64,000 nt of DNA from Adlercreutzia sp. ZJ141 (GTDB lineage: Bacteria; Actinomycetota; Coriobacteriia; Coriobacteriales; Eggerthellaceae). Below are positions 54,526-63,227 of this stretch, one piece after another (position 1 is the first letter of the stretch; each line of letters begins with the position of its first letter). The stretch covers positions 186,001 to 250,000 of the forward strand of contig NZ_JAAKEB010000001.1 in NCBI RefSeq assembly GCF_011038965.1, read 5' to 3'. The notes beneath the pieces are model-generated. The model was given only the letters and a program-made list of their open reading frames with translations. It ran no database searches and had not been told where the DNA came from. The translations under genes and the position numbers were made by a program.

Positions 54526-55584
54526 TTACTTCTTACCCTTCGGTTTTGCCGCAGGTGTAAGCGCGTCAGCCTGTGCCGCCTCGCGTGTGATAATGGGCAC
54601 GCCGTAGTATTCGCGAACCTTCACTTCAATTTCGTCGCGTAGATCGGGGTTGTCACGCAGCGTCTGCTTCGCAGCTTCTCGGCCCTGCCCAAGGCGGTCT
54701 TCGCCATAGGTGTACCAGGCGCCACTTTTCTTCACAACACCGCTTTCGGCGGCCATGTCGATGATGCTACCTTCGCGCGAGATGCCCTCACCGAACATGA
54801 GATCGAATTCTGCTTGGCGGAACGGCGGCGCTACCTTATTCTTCACGACTTTAGCGCGCACGCGATTACCAATGCTCTCGCCATCTTTCTTTATGCTGTC
54901 GATGCGTCGGATATCGATGCGCACGCTCGAGAAAAACTTAAGTGCCCGTCCACCCGTGGTGGTTTCGGGATTACCGAACATAACACCAATCTTTTCACGA
55001 AGCTGATTAATGAAAATGCACGTGGTTTTTGATTTCGACAGTGAACCTGCCAGCTTGCGCAGCGCTTGCGACATCAGCCTCGCTTGCAGGCCAACCGTCG
55101 TGTCGCCAATTTCCCCTTCGATTTCAGCACGGGGAACAAGTGCTGCTACCGAGTCGACAACGATAGCATCAATAGCACCGGATCGCACAAGCATGTCACA
55201 GATCTCAAGTGCTTGTTCGCCGGTGTCGGGCTGAGAAATGAGCACTTCATCGATATCGACACCTAAGCGAGCCGCATATACGGGATCGAGCGCGTGCTCG
55301 GCATCAATAAAGGCAACAACTCCTCCGAGCGCCTGCGCCTCGGCGAGGATCTGTAACGCGAGCGTGGTTTTGCCGCTTGATTCAGGCCCGTAGATCTCAA
55401 CGATGCGACCGCGAGGAACGCCACCAATGCCGAGCGCAGCGTCAAGCGGTAGTGCACCGGTGGGTATGGCCTCTACGATTAGATTCTGCCCGTTGTCTCC
55501 GAACTTCATGATCGAACCCTTGCCGAACTTCGATTCGATCTGATCGGTGGTGACTTTTAGCATCTTCGCTTTCTCGTCGTTCAT
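54526..55584 (-). CDS. recA: Recombinase RecA
   Basis: The 352-residue DNA strand-exchange protein is the coprotease that triggers LexA cleavage. The Walker A motif is [13 protein letters not shown], and the L1/L2 loops (e.g. [14 protein letters not shown]) and [10 protein letters not shown] are intact. The C-terminus is Lys/Pro-rich, without the acidic tail of enterobacterial RecA. An SOS box lies 56 bases upstream. It is the first gene of recA-recX. Confidence 0.98.
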   Translation of the reverse strand: MNDEKAKMLKVTTDQIESKFGKGSIMKFGDNGQNLIVEAIPTGALPLDAALGIGGVPRGRIVEIYGPESSGKTTLALQILAEAQALGGVVAFIDAEHALDPVYAARLGVDIDEVLISQPDTGEQALEICDMLVRSGAIDAIVVDSVAALVPRAEIEGEIGDTTVGLQARLMSQALRKLAGSLSKSKTTCIFINQLREKIGVMFGNPETTTGGRALKFFSSVRIDIRRIDSIKKDGESIGNRVRAKVVKNKVAPPFRQAEFDLMFGEGISREGSIIDMAAESGVVKKSGAWYTYGEDRLGQGREAAKQTLRDNPDLRDEIEVKVREYYGVPIITREAAQADALTPAAKPKGKK

Positions 55585-55639
55585 GCGAGTCCTTCCCCGT
55601 CGCGCTGCGAGCGTTTCCTGTTGATAATCGAATCCTATA

Positions 55640-55653
55640 CGAACATCTGTTTG
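55640..55653 (-). promoter_or_regulatory. SOS box upstream of recA
   Basis: CGAACATCTGTTTG matches 12 of 14 bases of the Gram-positive LexA consensus. On the minus strand it lies between TTGATT and TATAGG, -35 and -10 candidates 15 bases apart. Confidence 0.82.
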
Positions 55654-55739
55654 GAATCAAGCTCTTTCATTGAATTTTGATGCAACGACACGATAACCGA
55701 AATGAACTCGCTGTTTGTAGCGGAAACCTTGCAGGAATC

Positions 55740-56048
55740 TTAGAGGTTCTTGCAAATAACGCTACGAATCACATGCTCGTTTTTGTCAAAACGCATTCGG
55801 ATAACACGGCGAATACTCGCGATGTCCTGATTTGATACACAAACAAGAAAGGAGCCCTTTGAGGCCCCTTCCTGTCGCATCCAGTCACGCTTTGCTTTCG
55901 CGCGGTTGTACTTCGTGTCGCCATGTGTGCCATGCCCGCACGCGAATCCGTTGTAGTGTGGCTTTTTTGCCAGAGTGGCCTCTTCGGCCGATTGCCGCCA
56001 CACCACGTTGCCGCTTCCATGAGCTAACATATTCCGTTTTTTCGACAT
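55740..56048 (-). CDS. Small basic protein of unknown function
   Basis: The 102-residue protein is not recognised. A perfect AAGGAGGTGAGG lies just before the ATG at 56048, so translation is well supported. It is rich in Lys, Arg and His with a KPHYNGFACGHGTHGD segment and KYNRAKAKRDW. Cysteines are at about 51, 73 and 99. The charge suggests nucleic acid or ribosome binding. It stands alone between recA and a divergent TetR gene. No function is proposed. Confidence 0.6.
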   Translation of the reverse strand: MSKKRNMLAHGSGNVVWRQSAEEATLAKKPHYNGFACGHGTHGDTKYNRAKAKRDWMRQEGASKGSFLVCVSNQDIASIRRVIRMRFDKNEHVIRSVICKNL

Positions 56049-56162
56049 ACGCCTCACCTCCTTCAATGCATTGCTGACGTTCTTCCACATCATAGCACAG
56101 ACGTTCTTGAGAGTGTTCTTTCGATTCATTCATACCTGTTATCAGGTTATTTACTGCAAAAA

Positions 56163-56228
56163 ACTAGTAAATACTCGTTACCTGTAGTAGACTAGTAAGG
56201 ACTAGTTATTAACCGTGTAGAAACTAGG
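56163..56228 (+). promoter_or_regulatory. ACTAGT repeats upstream of the TetR gene, probable operator
   Basis: ACTAGT occurs at 56163-56168, 56191-56196 and 56201-56206, and ACTAGG at 56223-56228, all within 70 AT-rich bases before the ATG. Repeated palindromes in this position suit autoregulation by the TetR protein and may also serve the divergent small gene. Confidence 0.55.
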
Positions 56229-56235
56229 ATAAACT

Positions 56236-56865
56236 ATGGTACGACCATCGAACCAGACGCGCAACACGCGCGAGGAAATTCTGAATGCGTCTATGACGTT
56301 GTTTGCATCAAGAGGCTTTAAGGCAACCACCGTAAAGGAAATTGCTGCCACTGTGGGCATTAAGGACGCTTCGTTGTACAACCATTTTCCAGGTAAGCAA
56401 GCTATTTTCGACGCTATTATTGAGCGCGAACTTACACGGATTGAGCATGCGTTTCAAGATTCGAATGCCATGTTCGATATGAGTGACAGCTCAAGCATAT
56501 CCATTGCACACAGCATTGATCAGCTTGAAGATGCTCTTATGAAAAGCTACGAATCCTTTTTCACTGATGCGGGAATGATTGCGCTTCGTAAGATGCTTAC
56601 TGTTAACCAATTTGAAAGCGAGCAAGCAGGAATGCTCTATCGCAGGATCTTTCTCGATCAGCCACTCGCGTTTCAAACGTCTGTCTTTGAGCGTCTCATT
56701 GCGATGCGTGCGTTCGCTCAGGGTAATGCGCGTATCGACGCATATGAATCATATGGACCTGTGTTCGTTATGCTTTCCCAAGGGCTTAGCTGGAAGGAAG
56801 CTCAACCGAAGATCCGTGCCCTTCTTCGGGCGTTCGAGCGCTCACATAATGCGCAAGTCCAATAG
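56236..56865 (+). CDS. TetR/AcrR family transcriptional regulator
   Basis: The 209-residue regulator has an N-terminal HTH (TREEILNASMTLFASRGFKATTVKEIA, in two parts, then DASLYNHFPGKQAIFDAI). A helical ligand-binding domain fills the rest. No efflux or enzyme gene is adjacent in the same operon, so the regulated target is unknown. ACTAGT repeats upstream are the likely binding sites. No convincing ribosome binding site is seen before the ATG at 56236. Confidence 0.88.
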   Translation: MVRPSNQTRNTREEILNASMTLFASRGFKATTVKEIAATVGIKDASLYNHFPGKQAIFDAIIERELTRIEHAFQDSNAMFDMSDSSSISIAHSIDQLEDALMKSYESFFTDAGMIALRKMLTVNQFESEQAGMLYRRIFLDQPLAFQTSVFERLIAMRAFAQGNARIDAYESYGPVFVMLSQGLSWKEAQPKIRALLRAFERSHNAQVQ

Positions 56866-56988
56866 CAACATGCTGTTGCTTTACGTGTCTATGGTATACG
56901 TGTTTCAATGGAATTGTTTGGAAGTATCATGCCTGTCGAGCAAATAACGGTATCTTTAACTGACAACCCACATCAAGCAAGGAGCATC

Positions 56989-57519
56989 ATGAACGAATCT
57001 ATGCAATCTGCAGTAACTAACGCAGCTGTTGACACTTCCCGACCGTTTGACGACGACGAAACCTCGCTGGGAGCATCTATTGCCAAGCATCGAAAGCTTC
57101 GAGGCCTTACCCAGGAAGAGCTGGCGCGGAAGCTTTACGTTACTCGACAGGCGGTGTCGCGCTGGGAAACCGGTGAAACGATGCCCGGCATTGACATGCT
57201 CAAGCTTATTGCCATAACGCTCAATGTGCCCATTGCACATCTGCTTGAAGCACCCGCCAGCGTCGACGGCTACTGCCAAAGCTGTGGCATGGGATTTTTC
57301 GGTCAGCCGGAAAACCATGGCACCAATGCTGATGGAACACCGTCTGCTGACTACTGTACCTGGTGCTACCAGAATGGTGAGTATGAGCGTGAGGAAACCA
57401 TGGACGACCTTATTGAGCGTTGTGCGCCGTATATGATGGAATCGACGCATGTTTCTCATGACGAGGCTGTCTCGATCATGGGAGCCATTCTCCCCAACCT
57501 GAAACGCTGGAAGGATTAG
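56989..57519 (+). CDS. XRE-family regulator with C-terminal zinc-ribbon domain
   Basis: The 176-residue protein has a Cro/CI-type HTH at about 25-80 (HRKLRGLTQEELARKLYVTR then QAVSRWETGETMPGIDML). A zinc-ribbon-2-type domain at ~90-150 has YCQSCGMGFFG and ADYCTWCYQNGEY. The combination is common in Firmicutes and Coriobacteria, with unknown targets. AAGGAG precedes the ATG at 56989. The frame is open from 56908, but no site supports an earlier start. It is 8 bases from nth and likely co-transcribed. Confidence 0.85.
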   Translation: MNESMQSAVTNAAVDTSRPFDDDETSLGASIAKHRKLRGLTQEELARKLYVTRQAVSRWETGETMPGIDMLKLIAITLNVPIAHLLEAPASVDGYCQSCGMGFFGQPENHGTNADGTPSADYCTWCYQNGEYEREETMDDLIERCAPYMMESTHVSHDEAVSIMGAILPNLKRWKD

Positions 57520-57527
57520 GAGCTGCT

Positions 57528-58193
57528 ATGCCGCGGGAGAGCCTGACCACACAGCGTGAGCGTGCCGGCGCTATCGAAGAACGCATGTTTTCGCACTACG
57601 GTGAGGGTGCGTGCTCTCTTGAGCACGAAACCCCTTTTCAGTTGACCGTTGCTGTGGTGTTGTCAGCACAATGCACTGATGCTGCCGTAAACAAGGTGAC
57701 ACCAACGCTGTTTATGCGTTATGGCACCCCAGAACGCATGGCGGCTGCAAGCCCCGCAGATATCGAAGCAATCATTCATTCGCTGGGGTTCTTCCGTACC
57801 AAGTCGAAGAATCTCATCGCGCTCGCACAAACTGTGCTCGCCGAGTTCGGGGGCGAGATTCCCAATGATATCGACAAGCTACAGAAACTTCCAGGCGTTG
57901 GCCGCAAAACCGCCAACGTGGTCATGTGCCAAGCGTTTCGCAACCCGCAAGGCATCGCTGTTGACACACATGTGTTCCGTATTGCCCATCGGCTGCGTTT
58001 CGCCACGCGCAATGACGATACCCCAGCGAAAACTGAGGCAAAGTTGCTGAAAGTCCACCCGCGGCAAACCTGGCTCTACATCAACCACCAATGGGTGCAT
58101 TTCGGGCGTGATTATTGCCGCGCACGCAACCCGAAGTGTGCAGAGTGCTTCATTTCTGACCTTTGCCCGAGCTTCGGCTGTGAAGCGCGTTAA
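57528..58193 (+). CDS. nth: Endonuclease III (DNA glycosylase/AP lyase)
   Basis: The 221-residue base-excision repair enzyme removes oxidised pyrimidines. The helix-hairpin-helix has LPGVGRKTANVVMCQAF with the catalytic Lys, and the Asp lies in AVDTHVFRIAHRL. A [4Fe-4S] cluster loop follows (C-x6-C-x2-C-x5-C in CRARNPKCAECFISDLC). The stop codon lies at the edge of the MITE relic at 58193, so the element abuts the gene's 3' end. It is 8 bases downstream of the zinc-ribbon regulator. Confidence 0.95.
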   Translation: MPRESLTTQRERAGAIEERMFSHYGEGACSLEHETPFQLTVAVVLSAQCTDAAVNKVTPTLFMRYGTPERMAAASPADIEAIIHSLGFFRTKSKNLIALAQTVLAEFGGEIPNDIDKLQKLPGVGRKTANVVMCQAFRNPQGIAVDTHVFRIAHRLRFATRNDDTPAKTEAKLLKVHPRQTWLYINHQWVHFGRDYCRARNPKCAECFISDLCPSFGCEAR

Positions 58194-58275
58194 GGGAACA
58201 GTGGTTTATTCTGCCAGTTCTGGCGTCAGGAACCTTCAAACCCAGAACAAGACAGCCTATGTTTAGTGTTTCCTT
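58193..58275. mobile_element. Shorter, diverged copy of the MITE-like element
   Basis: The left end matches the element at 43239 at about 21 of 26 bases (AGGGAACAGTGG... versus AGGGAAACACTG...). The right end CAAGACAGCC...AGTGTTTCC parallels CAAGACGGC...AGTGTTTCC. TTAA occurs at both edges (58190-58193 and 58274-58277). The 83-base copy fills most of the gap between nth and the diacylglycerol kinase gene. Confidence 0.6.
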
Positions 58276-58305
58276 AAACGGATACGAGAACACCGCTACT
58301 TAAGC

Positions 58306-59409
58306 CTAAGCTTGACGGCCAGTCAACACCGATAGCGCGTGCTTGTGCATACGAATGTCGAATTCCCGTCCGCGTATGCGTTCGCCATCGGCCTGAGCTG
58401 GCAGCTCGCTTTCGAAGCGTACGTGCACGCCACTCGCCTGTGCGAGGTGGATCTGGCGAAACCTTGTATGATGTCCGCCCTTGGCAAGCAACAGAATGCC
58501 TGTGGCAGAAAGCGAGCTCAGTGGTGGTGTCGCTAAACACACATCGAAGAGTCCGTCATCGATGCGGGCACTCGGACACACTTTAAAGCCGCCTCCATAC
58601 GTAGGTCCTATTTGCACGGCGAACAGATGGGTTTCACCAGAAAAACGCTGTGGAGCTGCAACGGATGCGCTATCGTGTACAACTTCTGCAGCATCCATGA
58701 GATCGGTGGCGTTTGCGTGTTCAAGTTCGACATCTACTTCAACGACAGGGTGGTTATTTCGAGCGCTCACATCGTTAGCACTCTCTGTGCCGCTTAATTC
58801 TAGGCTTTCCCATCTATCGGCAGTACCGGTAAAGCCGGTCATATCGGCGCCGAACTGGAAGGGACGTAGGGCTCCAAACAGCTGCGCGATTGCGCTTTCC
58901 AGATACAGAAGCGTACCGGTACGCCCTGTTCGTTGCCGGCGCTCAACCGTATCGAGCGCGATGGCGGCATCCAGCCCAAATGAGAGCGTTTCGGCGAAGT
59001 ATTCTCCGTTCACGCATCCAACATCGGCAGGTGTAATGTTGAATTCAAGGAGCTGTTTGAGGGCGCGGTCGGGTTTTGCTGACATACCAAGTGTTGCCGC
59101 ATAGTCGTTTCCCGACCCGAAGGGAATAAGCCCAAAACGAGGACGATCCGTTTCGTTGCGAGCCATCAGCCCGTTAACCACTTCGTGTACCGTTCCATCA
59201 CCTCCCACAGCGATTACGGTGCGGTATGTTGGATGAAGCGTTCGTACGATATCGATGGCGTGCTGAGCATACTCGGTTGGGAATAAATCACATGCGTCTG
59301 CTCCCATTGCACTACGCAGCTCACACACGATGCGCTGAGCAACGTCTATCCCTGCGCCGCTTCGTGCTGCTGGGTTCGCGATAACGGCAATTCTCGCAAA
59401 CTGATGCAC
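58306..59409 (-). CDS. Diacylglycerol/lipid kinase family protein
   Basis: The 367-residue DAGK-catalytic enzyme shows ANPAARSGAG, the nucleotide-binding AVGGDGTVHEVVNGL and PFGSGNDYAATLG. The C-terminal domain has CPSARIDDGLFDVCL. A GTG start at 59409 follows AAAGGAG. About 70 residues (roughly 200-270) between the two domains look like an acidic, low-complexity insertion compared with usual 300-residue members. It probably phosphorylates diacylglycerol for phosphatidate recycling. Other lipid substrates are possible. Confidence 0.87.
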   Translation of the reverse strand: MHQFARIAVIANPAARSGAGIDVAQRIVCELRSAMGADACDLFPTEYAQHAIDIVRTLHPTYRTVIAVGGDGTVHEVVNGLMARNETDRPRFGLIPFGSGNDYAATLGMSAKPDRALKQLLEFNITPADVGCVNGEYFAETLSFGLDAAIALDTVERRQRTGRTGTLLYLESAIAQLFGALRPFQFGADMTGFTGTADRWESLELSGTESANDVSARNNHPVVEVDVELEHANATDLMDAAEVVHDSASVAAPQRFSGETHLFAVQIGPTYGGGFKVCPSARIDDGLFDVCLATPPLSSLSATGILLLAKGGHHTRFRQIHLAQASGVHVRFESELPAQADGERIRGREFDIRMHKHALSVLTGRQA

Positions 59410-59570
59410 GGTTTCTCCTTTACATGATGGATGGCGGCGTGTACTTGATCGAGCCGCTCTGCGACATAATCGGCTACTTTGTCGCGTTTTGCAAGGGTAA
59501 ACGCAACAGTGTCGTTTCACGTCACCGCTCACCGCTTGTCGGCGTCTTTCCCCCGGTAATATGGGTTTTC

Positions 59571-59599
59571 TTGTTGCTTTTGTCGCGCATCGCTACAAT
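59571..59599 (+). promoter_or_regulatory. Promoter of panBCD
   Basis: TTGTTG at 59571-59576 and TACAAT at 59594-59599 are 17 bases apart, 26 bases before the panB ATG. The rest of the 216-base gap from the kinase gene holds no gene. Confidence 0.6.
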
Positions 59600-59625
59600 G
59601 CAGGCATACAGCGAAAGGGGCATCA

Positions 59626-60456
59626 ATGAAAAAGCAGACCGTAGCCACGTTTCGCGCGGCGAAGCAGGCAGGCACCAAGCTGGCCATGCTTACTGCGTAC
59701 GACTATTCAACCGCAAAATTGGTTGATGAGGCAGGTATTGAAGGCATTTTGGTGGGTGATTCGCTGGGCATGACCATGCTCGGATACGATGACACGCTGC
59801 CCGTAACCATGGACGACATGGTGCATCACACGCGCGCAGTTACGCGCGGTGCCGAGCATGCGCTCGTGGTTGCCGACATGCCGTTCATGTCGTACCATCT
59901 TTCACCCGCTCAAGCGGTGGAAAATGCTGGGCGACTGGTGAAGGAAGGCGGCGCGCAGGCGGTTAAGATTGAAGGAGGCGCACAGTTCGCATCCGAGATA
60001 CAGGCCATCACTCGCGCATCAATTCCCGTGATGGGGCATTTGGGTCTCACACCACAATCTATCAATGCGTTTGGCGGCTTTAAGGTACAGGGTAAGACCA
60101 CGCAGGCTGCACAGCGTCTGGTTGACGACGCCCGCGCAATCGAAGCGGCGGGTGCGTTTTCTATCGTACTCGAGTGTATTCCATCTGAACTTGCGGCTAT
60201 TATCACAGAAGCAGTGGATGTTCCAACTATCGGCATTGGTTCGGGTGCGGGATGCGATGGGCAAATTCTGGTGTATCAGGACATGTTGGGTATGTACGGA
60301 AACATGGCACCGAAATTTGTTCGTCGGTTTGCCGAAGTGGGCGACATGATGAAAACGGCGTTTGCCGACTACCGTACTGCCGTGCAGGATGGGAGCTTTC
60401 CTGCCCCCGAGCATACGTTCGCCGCGCCTTCGGGCACGTTCGACGGCGTGAACTAG
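59626..60456 (+). CDS. panB: 3-methyl-2-oxobutanoate hydroxymethyltransferase
   Basis: The 276-residue enzyme uses methylene-tetrahydrofolate to turn 2-ketoisovalerate into ketopantoate. Motifs are [46 protein letters not shown] and the C-terminal [28 protein letters not shown] precedes the ATG. Its substrate comes from the IlvBN-IlvC-IlvD route at 8.7-14 kb. It is the first gene of panB-panC-panD. Confidence 0.96.
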   Translation: MKKQTVATFRAAKQAGTKLAMLTAYDYSTAKLVDEAGIEGILVGDSLGMTMLGYDDTLPVTMDDMVHHTRAVTRGAEHALVVADMPFMSYHLSPAQAVENAGRLVKEGGAQAVKIEGGAQFASEIQAITRASIPVMGHLGLTPQSINAFGGFKVQGKTTQAAQRLVDDARAIEAAGAFSIVLECIPSELAAIITEAVDVPTIGIGSGAGCDGQILVYQDMLGMYGNMAPKFVRRFAEVGDMMKTAFADYRTAVQDGSFPAPEHTFAAPSGTFDGVN

Positions 60457-60559
60457 CTGTTCATTACCCAAACCGCTGAAGAGACGCAATTAACAACGAG
60501 CAATACGGGTGCGGACGGGTTCAGCCAAGACTGCATCCGTACATAGAAAAGGATCATTC

Positions 60560-61414
60560 ATGACGCAGATCATCACCACTATAAGCGAAATGCGTGCGCA
60601 GGTGCGCGCTTGGAGAAGCGCTGGCGAATGTGTTGGCCTTGTTCCCACCATGGGCTACCTGCACGAAGGGCATAAAAGCCTCATTGAACGCTCTGTTGCT
60701 GACAACGATCGCACGGTGGTGAGCGTGTTTGTAAATCCCACGCAGTTTGGTCCGAACGAAGACCTCGAAAGCTACCCGCGTGACCTCGACCGCGATGTTG
60801 CGCTCGTTGCGCATGCCGGTGCCGATGTGGTGTTTCATCCCGAACCTGAAGAGATGTACTTCCCTGACCGCTCCACCACCGTACACGTGGAGGGCTTGGG
60901 AAACGAGCTTTGTGGTAAGAGCCGCCCGATTCATTTCGACGGCGTGTGCTTGGTGGTAAGTAAACTCTTAAACATCACCACGCCCGTTCGTGCGTATTTC
61001 GGACAGAAGGACGCCCAACAGCTGCTTATCGTGCGGCGCATGGTGCGCGATTTGAGCATCGGTACAGACATCGTGGGCTGCCCCATTGTGCGCGAAGCTG
61101 ATGGGTTGGCGAAAAGCTCGCGCAACACGTATCTTTCGCCTGCTGAGCGGGCTGCGGCCGTTGTGTTATCCCGTTCGCTTGCGTGTGGCCGCGCGGTAGT
61201 TGAATCTGGCGAGCGTAGTGCTGAGGCCGTGCGTGCGGCCATACGCGCCGAACTGGCAACCGAACCGCTTGCCGAACCTGAATACGTCGAAGTTGTTGAC
61301 ACGAATACGGTAAGTCCCGTCGACGTTATAGCTGGTGAAGTGCTGGTGGCTATTGCGGTACGCATCGGCACCACGCGCCTGATCGACAATTTCTTCTTCG
61401 ATCCAGACGCATAG
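60560..61414 (+). CDS. panC: Pantothenate synthetase
   Basis: The 284-residue ligase joins pantoate and beta-alanine with ATP. It shows VPTMGYLHEGHKSLIERS with the HxGH signature, VSVFVNPTQFGPNEDLESYP, FGQKDAQQLLIVRRMV and the KMSKS-like GLAKSSRNTYLS. The ATG at 60560 has AAAAGGA upstream. It lies 103 bases after panB. Confidence 0.95.
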   Translation: MTQIITTISEMRAQVRAWRSAGECVGLVPTMGYLHEGHKSLIERSVADNDRTVVSVFVNPTQFGPNEDLESYPRDLDRDVALVAHAGADVVFHPEPEEMYFPDRSTTVHVEGLGNELCGKSRPIHFDGVCLVVSKLLNITTPVRAYFGQKDAQQLLIVRRMVRDLSIGTDIVGCPIVREADGLAKSSRNTYLSPAERAAAVVLSRSLACGRAVVESGERSAEAVRAAIRAELATEPLAEPEYVEVVDTNTVSPVDVIAGEVLVAIAVRIGTTRLIDNFFFDPDA

Positions 61415-61525
61415 GCGTTGTCTATCACCTTTGATTGAGATACCGCTTGGTTTATAAACCAGTAACACGTACGTAAGCCCATAGGTGTTTAGAGAACGTT
61501 CGAGAAAGGACCATAAAACCCCATC

Positions 61526-61909
61526 ATGCAGCTGACTATGTTGAAGGGAAAGATCCACCGCGCCATCATACAACAAGCCGACGTGGACTACGTCGGATCT
61601 ATCACTGTTGACCCGGTACTGCTTGATGCGGCTGGCATTCTCGAGTACGAGCGTGTGCAGGTGGTCGATGTGAGTAATGGCGCACGCTTCGAAACCTACA
61701 CCATCGCTGGCGAAGCAGGAAGTGGCATGGTGTGCGTGAATGGCGCTGCGGCGCATCTGGTTACGCCGGGAGACCTTTGTATCATCATGTGCTACTGCCA
61801 AATGACACCTGTTGAGGCACGCGAACATCGCCCACGCGTGGTGTTCGTTGACGATAAGAACGCCATTGCCAAAGTTGCGCGCTACGAGCGTCACGGCGAA
61901 ATTCACTGA
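61526..61909 (+). CDS. panD: Aspartate 1-decarboxylase precursor
   Basis: The 127-residue pyruvoyl enzyme supplies beta-alanine for PanC. Self-cleavage occurs between Gly24 and Ser25 (DYVGSITVD). The core motifs [10 protein letters not shown] and [22 protein letters not shown] are intact. GAAAGGA lies upstream. It ends the pan operon; panE is not present here. The 111 bases between panC and panD contain a 14-bp palindrome (61448-61461). Confidence 0.95.
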   Translation: MQLTMLKGKIHRAIIQQADVDYVGSITVDPVLLDAAGILEYERVQVVDVSNGARFETYTIAGEAGSGMVCVNGAAAHLVTPGDLCIIMCYCQMTPVEAREHRPRVVFVDDKNAIAKVARYERHGEIH

Positions 61910-61929
61910 CTCGCTGGCGTATTCCGAAT

Positions 61930-61963
61930 ATAACGTGACGAAGTGTGATTCTCGTCACGTTAT
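61930..61963. terminator. Bidirectional terminator between panD and pgsA-cinA
   Basis: A perfect 12-bp stem (ATAACGTGACGA / TCGTCACGTTAT, 10-base loop) lies between convergent genes and touches the stop codon of the minus-strand gene. A TACTTTT tract follows on the plus strand. Confidence 0.75.
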
Positions 61964-63225
61964 TACTTTTCGGTAACCTCGCTTGCAAGCGTCTCTAATG
62001 CGGCGCGCACTGTCAATCGTCGCACCTGACTGCGATCGCCTGGTACGAACAGCCGCATCGCTTGTGCTTCGTGTGCATTGGCCCAACCAATCCATACGGT
62101 TCCCACTGGCTTGCTCGGCTCCGCTCCTGTAGGTCCGGCAATTCCTGTTACCGACACCGCAACGTCGCAGCCAAGTGCTTGACGAGCGCCGCGAGCCATA
62201 TCAAGCGCCACTTGTTTGCTTACTGCCCCATCGTCGGCGAGTGTGCGGGAACCGACATGCAGCGCCGCATACTTCACTTCGTTCATATAACTGGCAATGC
62301 CACCACGAACCACCGTTGAGCTGCCGGGCACTGCTGTCAACGCCGCACAGATTCCACCGCCTGTCAGGCTTTCGGCTGTGCCTATGGTCACACCGCGCTT
62401 GGCGGCTGCGGTAATCACGCTGCTCGCCGTTTCAACCAAGGCGCGGTCTTGCGCCAACGCAAGCTCAGCTTCGGTCGCCGCGCGTGTATACGTTTCATCT
62501 TCGGCGCGCGTCGCATCGAGGTTTTGCGCTAGTAGTTCGATTAACGATTCGGACACAGGCTGCGCTGCTGTGTCCGGGTCTGCTGTGGCTCGCTTGCCCG
62601 ACGGCGCAAAGCCCAGCAGTTGCTTCGCCTTCACAAAGTAATCGAGCATGCTCACAATGGTCAGCACTAACGCTACGATCATTACAAGCCAGGCAATAAT
62701 ATAAAGCGGGTTTTGGAGTGGATTGTCGCCGCTTTCAAAAGGTACGCCGTCCATCAAGATAAACAACACAATCGCCACCATCTGGGTGACCGTTTTTGCC
62801 TTTCCATACCAGCTTGCGGCAATCACCGTACCTTGATTCGCCGCGATCATGCGGATACCCGACACGATAAACTCACGCGACATGATGATCAGTGTCACCC
62901 ATGCAGGCAGTACGCCCAGCTCGGTGAGCGACAACAACGCTGCTAGCACGAGTATCTTATCGGCGAGCGGGTCCATAAACTTACCGAAGTTGGTCACTTC
63001 GCCGCGACTGCGGGCTAAATATCCGTCGAGTGCATCGGTAGCTGCGATCAGCACAAACACCGCCGCCGCAACCCAGGGCTTCCACACTTCGCCGCCATCA
63101 AGAAAGGGGAACCAATCGAACCAGGGAGCCAAAAACACTACTACAAACACCGGCACGAAGCAGATGCGCGTAAGCGTCACGATGTTCGCCGGCGTCCAGA
63201 GCCGTTCTTGTGGTTCCTGAGCCAT
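61963..63225 (-). CDS. pgsA-cinA: Fused phosphatidylglycerophosphate synthase / CinA-type nicotinamide-nucleotide amidase
   Basis: One 420-residue reading frame holds two enzymes. Residues 1-~208 are PgsA, a membrane CDP-alcohol phosphotransferase. Its motif TDALDGYLARSRG...GKFMDPLADK spans D64-D88, and SREFIVSG follows near 116. Residues ~262-418 are the CinA C-terminal (PncC) domain with TAESLTGGGICAAL, GGIASYMNEVKYAAL and SVTGIAGPTGAEP. A charged ~50-residue linker joins them. The genes are often adjacent (rimO-pgsA-cinA) but separate. rimO's stop is 2 bases upstream. The fusion would tether the amidase to the membrane. Confidence 0.9.
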   Translation of the reverse strand: MAQEPQERLWTPANIVTLTRICFVPVFVVVFLAPWFDWFPFLDGGEVWKPWVAAAVFVLIAATDALDGYLARSRGEVTNFGKFMDPLADKILVLAALLSLTELGVLPAWVTLIIMSREFIVSGIRMIAANQGTVIAASWYGKAKTVTQMVAIVLFILMDGVPFESGDNPLQNPLYIIAWLVMIVALVLTIVSMLDYFVKAKQLLGFAPSGKRATADPDTAAQPVSESLIELLAQNLDATRAEDETYTRAATEAELALAQDRALVETASSVITAAAKRGVTIGTAESLTGGGICAALTAVPGSSTVVRGGIASYMNEVKYAALHVGSRTLADDGAVSKQVALDMARGARQALGCDVAVSVTGIAGPTGAEPSKPVGTVWIGWANAHEAQAMRLFVPGDRSQVRRLTVRAALETLASEVTEK

Positions 63226-63227
63226 GT

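Noticed and set aside
61448-61461. 14-bp palindrome between panC and panD as an operator
   Set aside because: It is a single AT-rich palindrome with no matching site elsewhere in the pan operon. It is too little to name a function.
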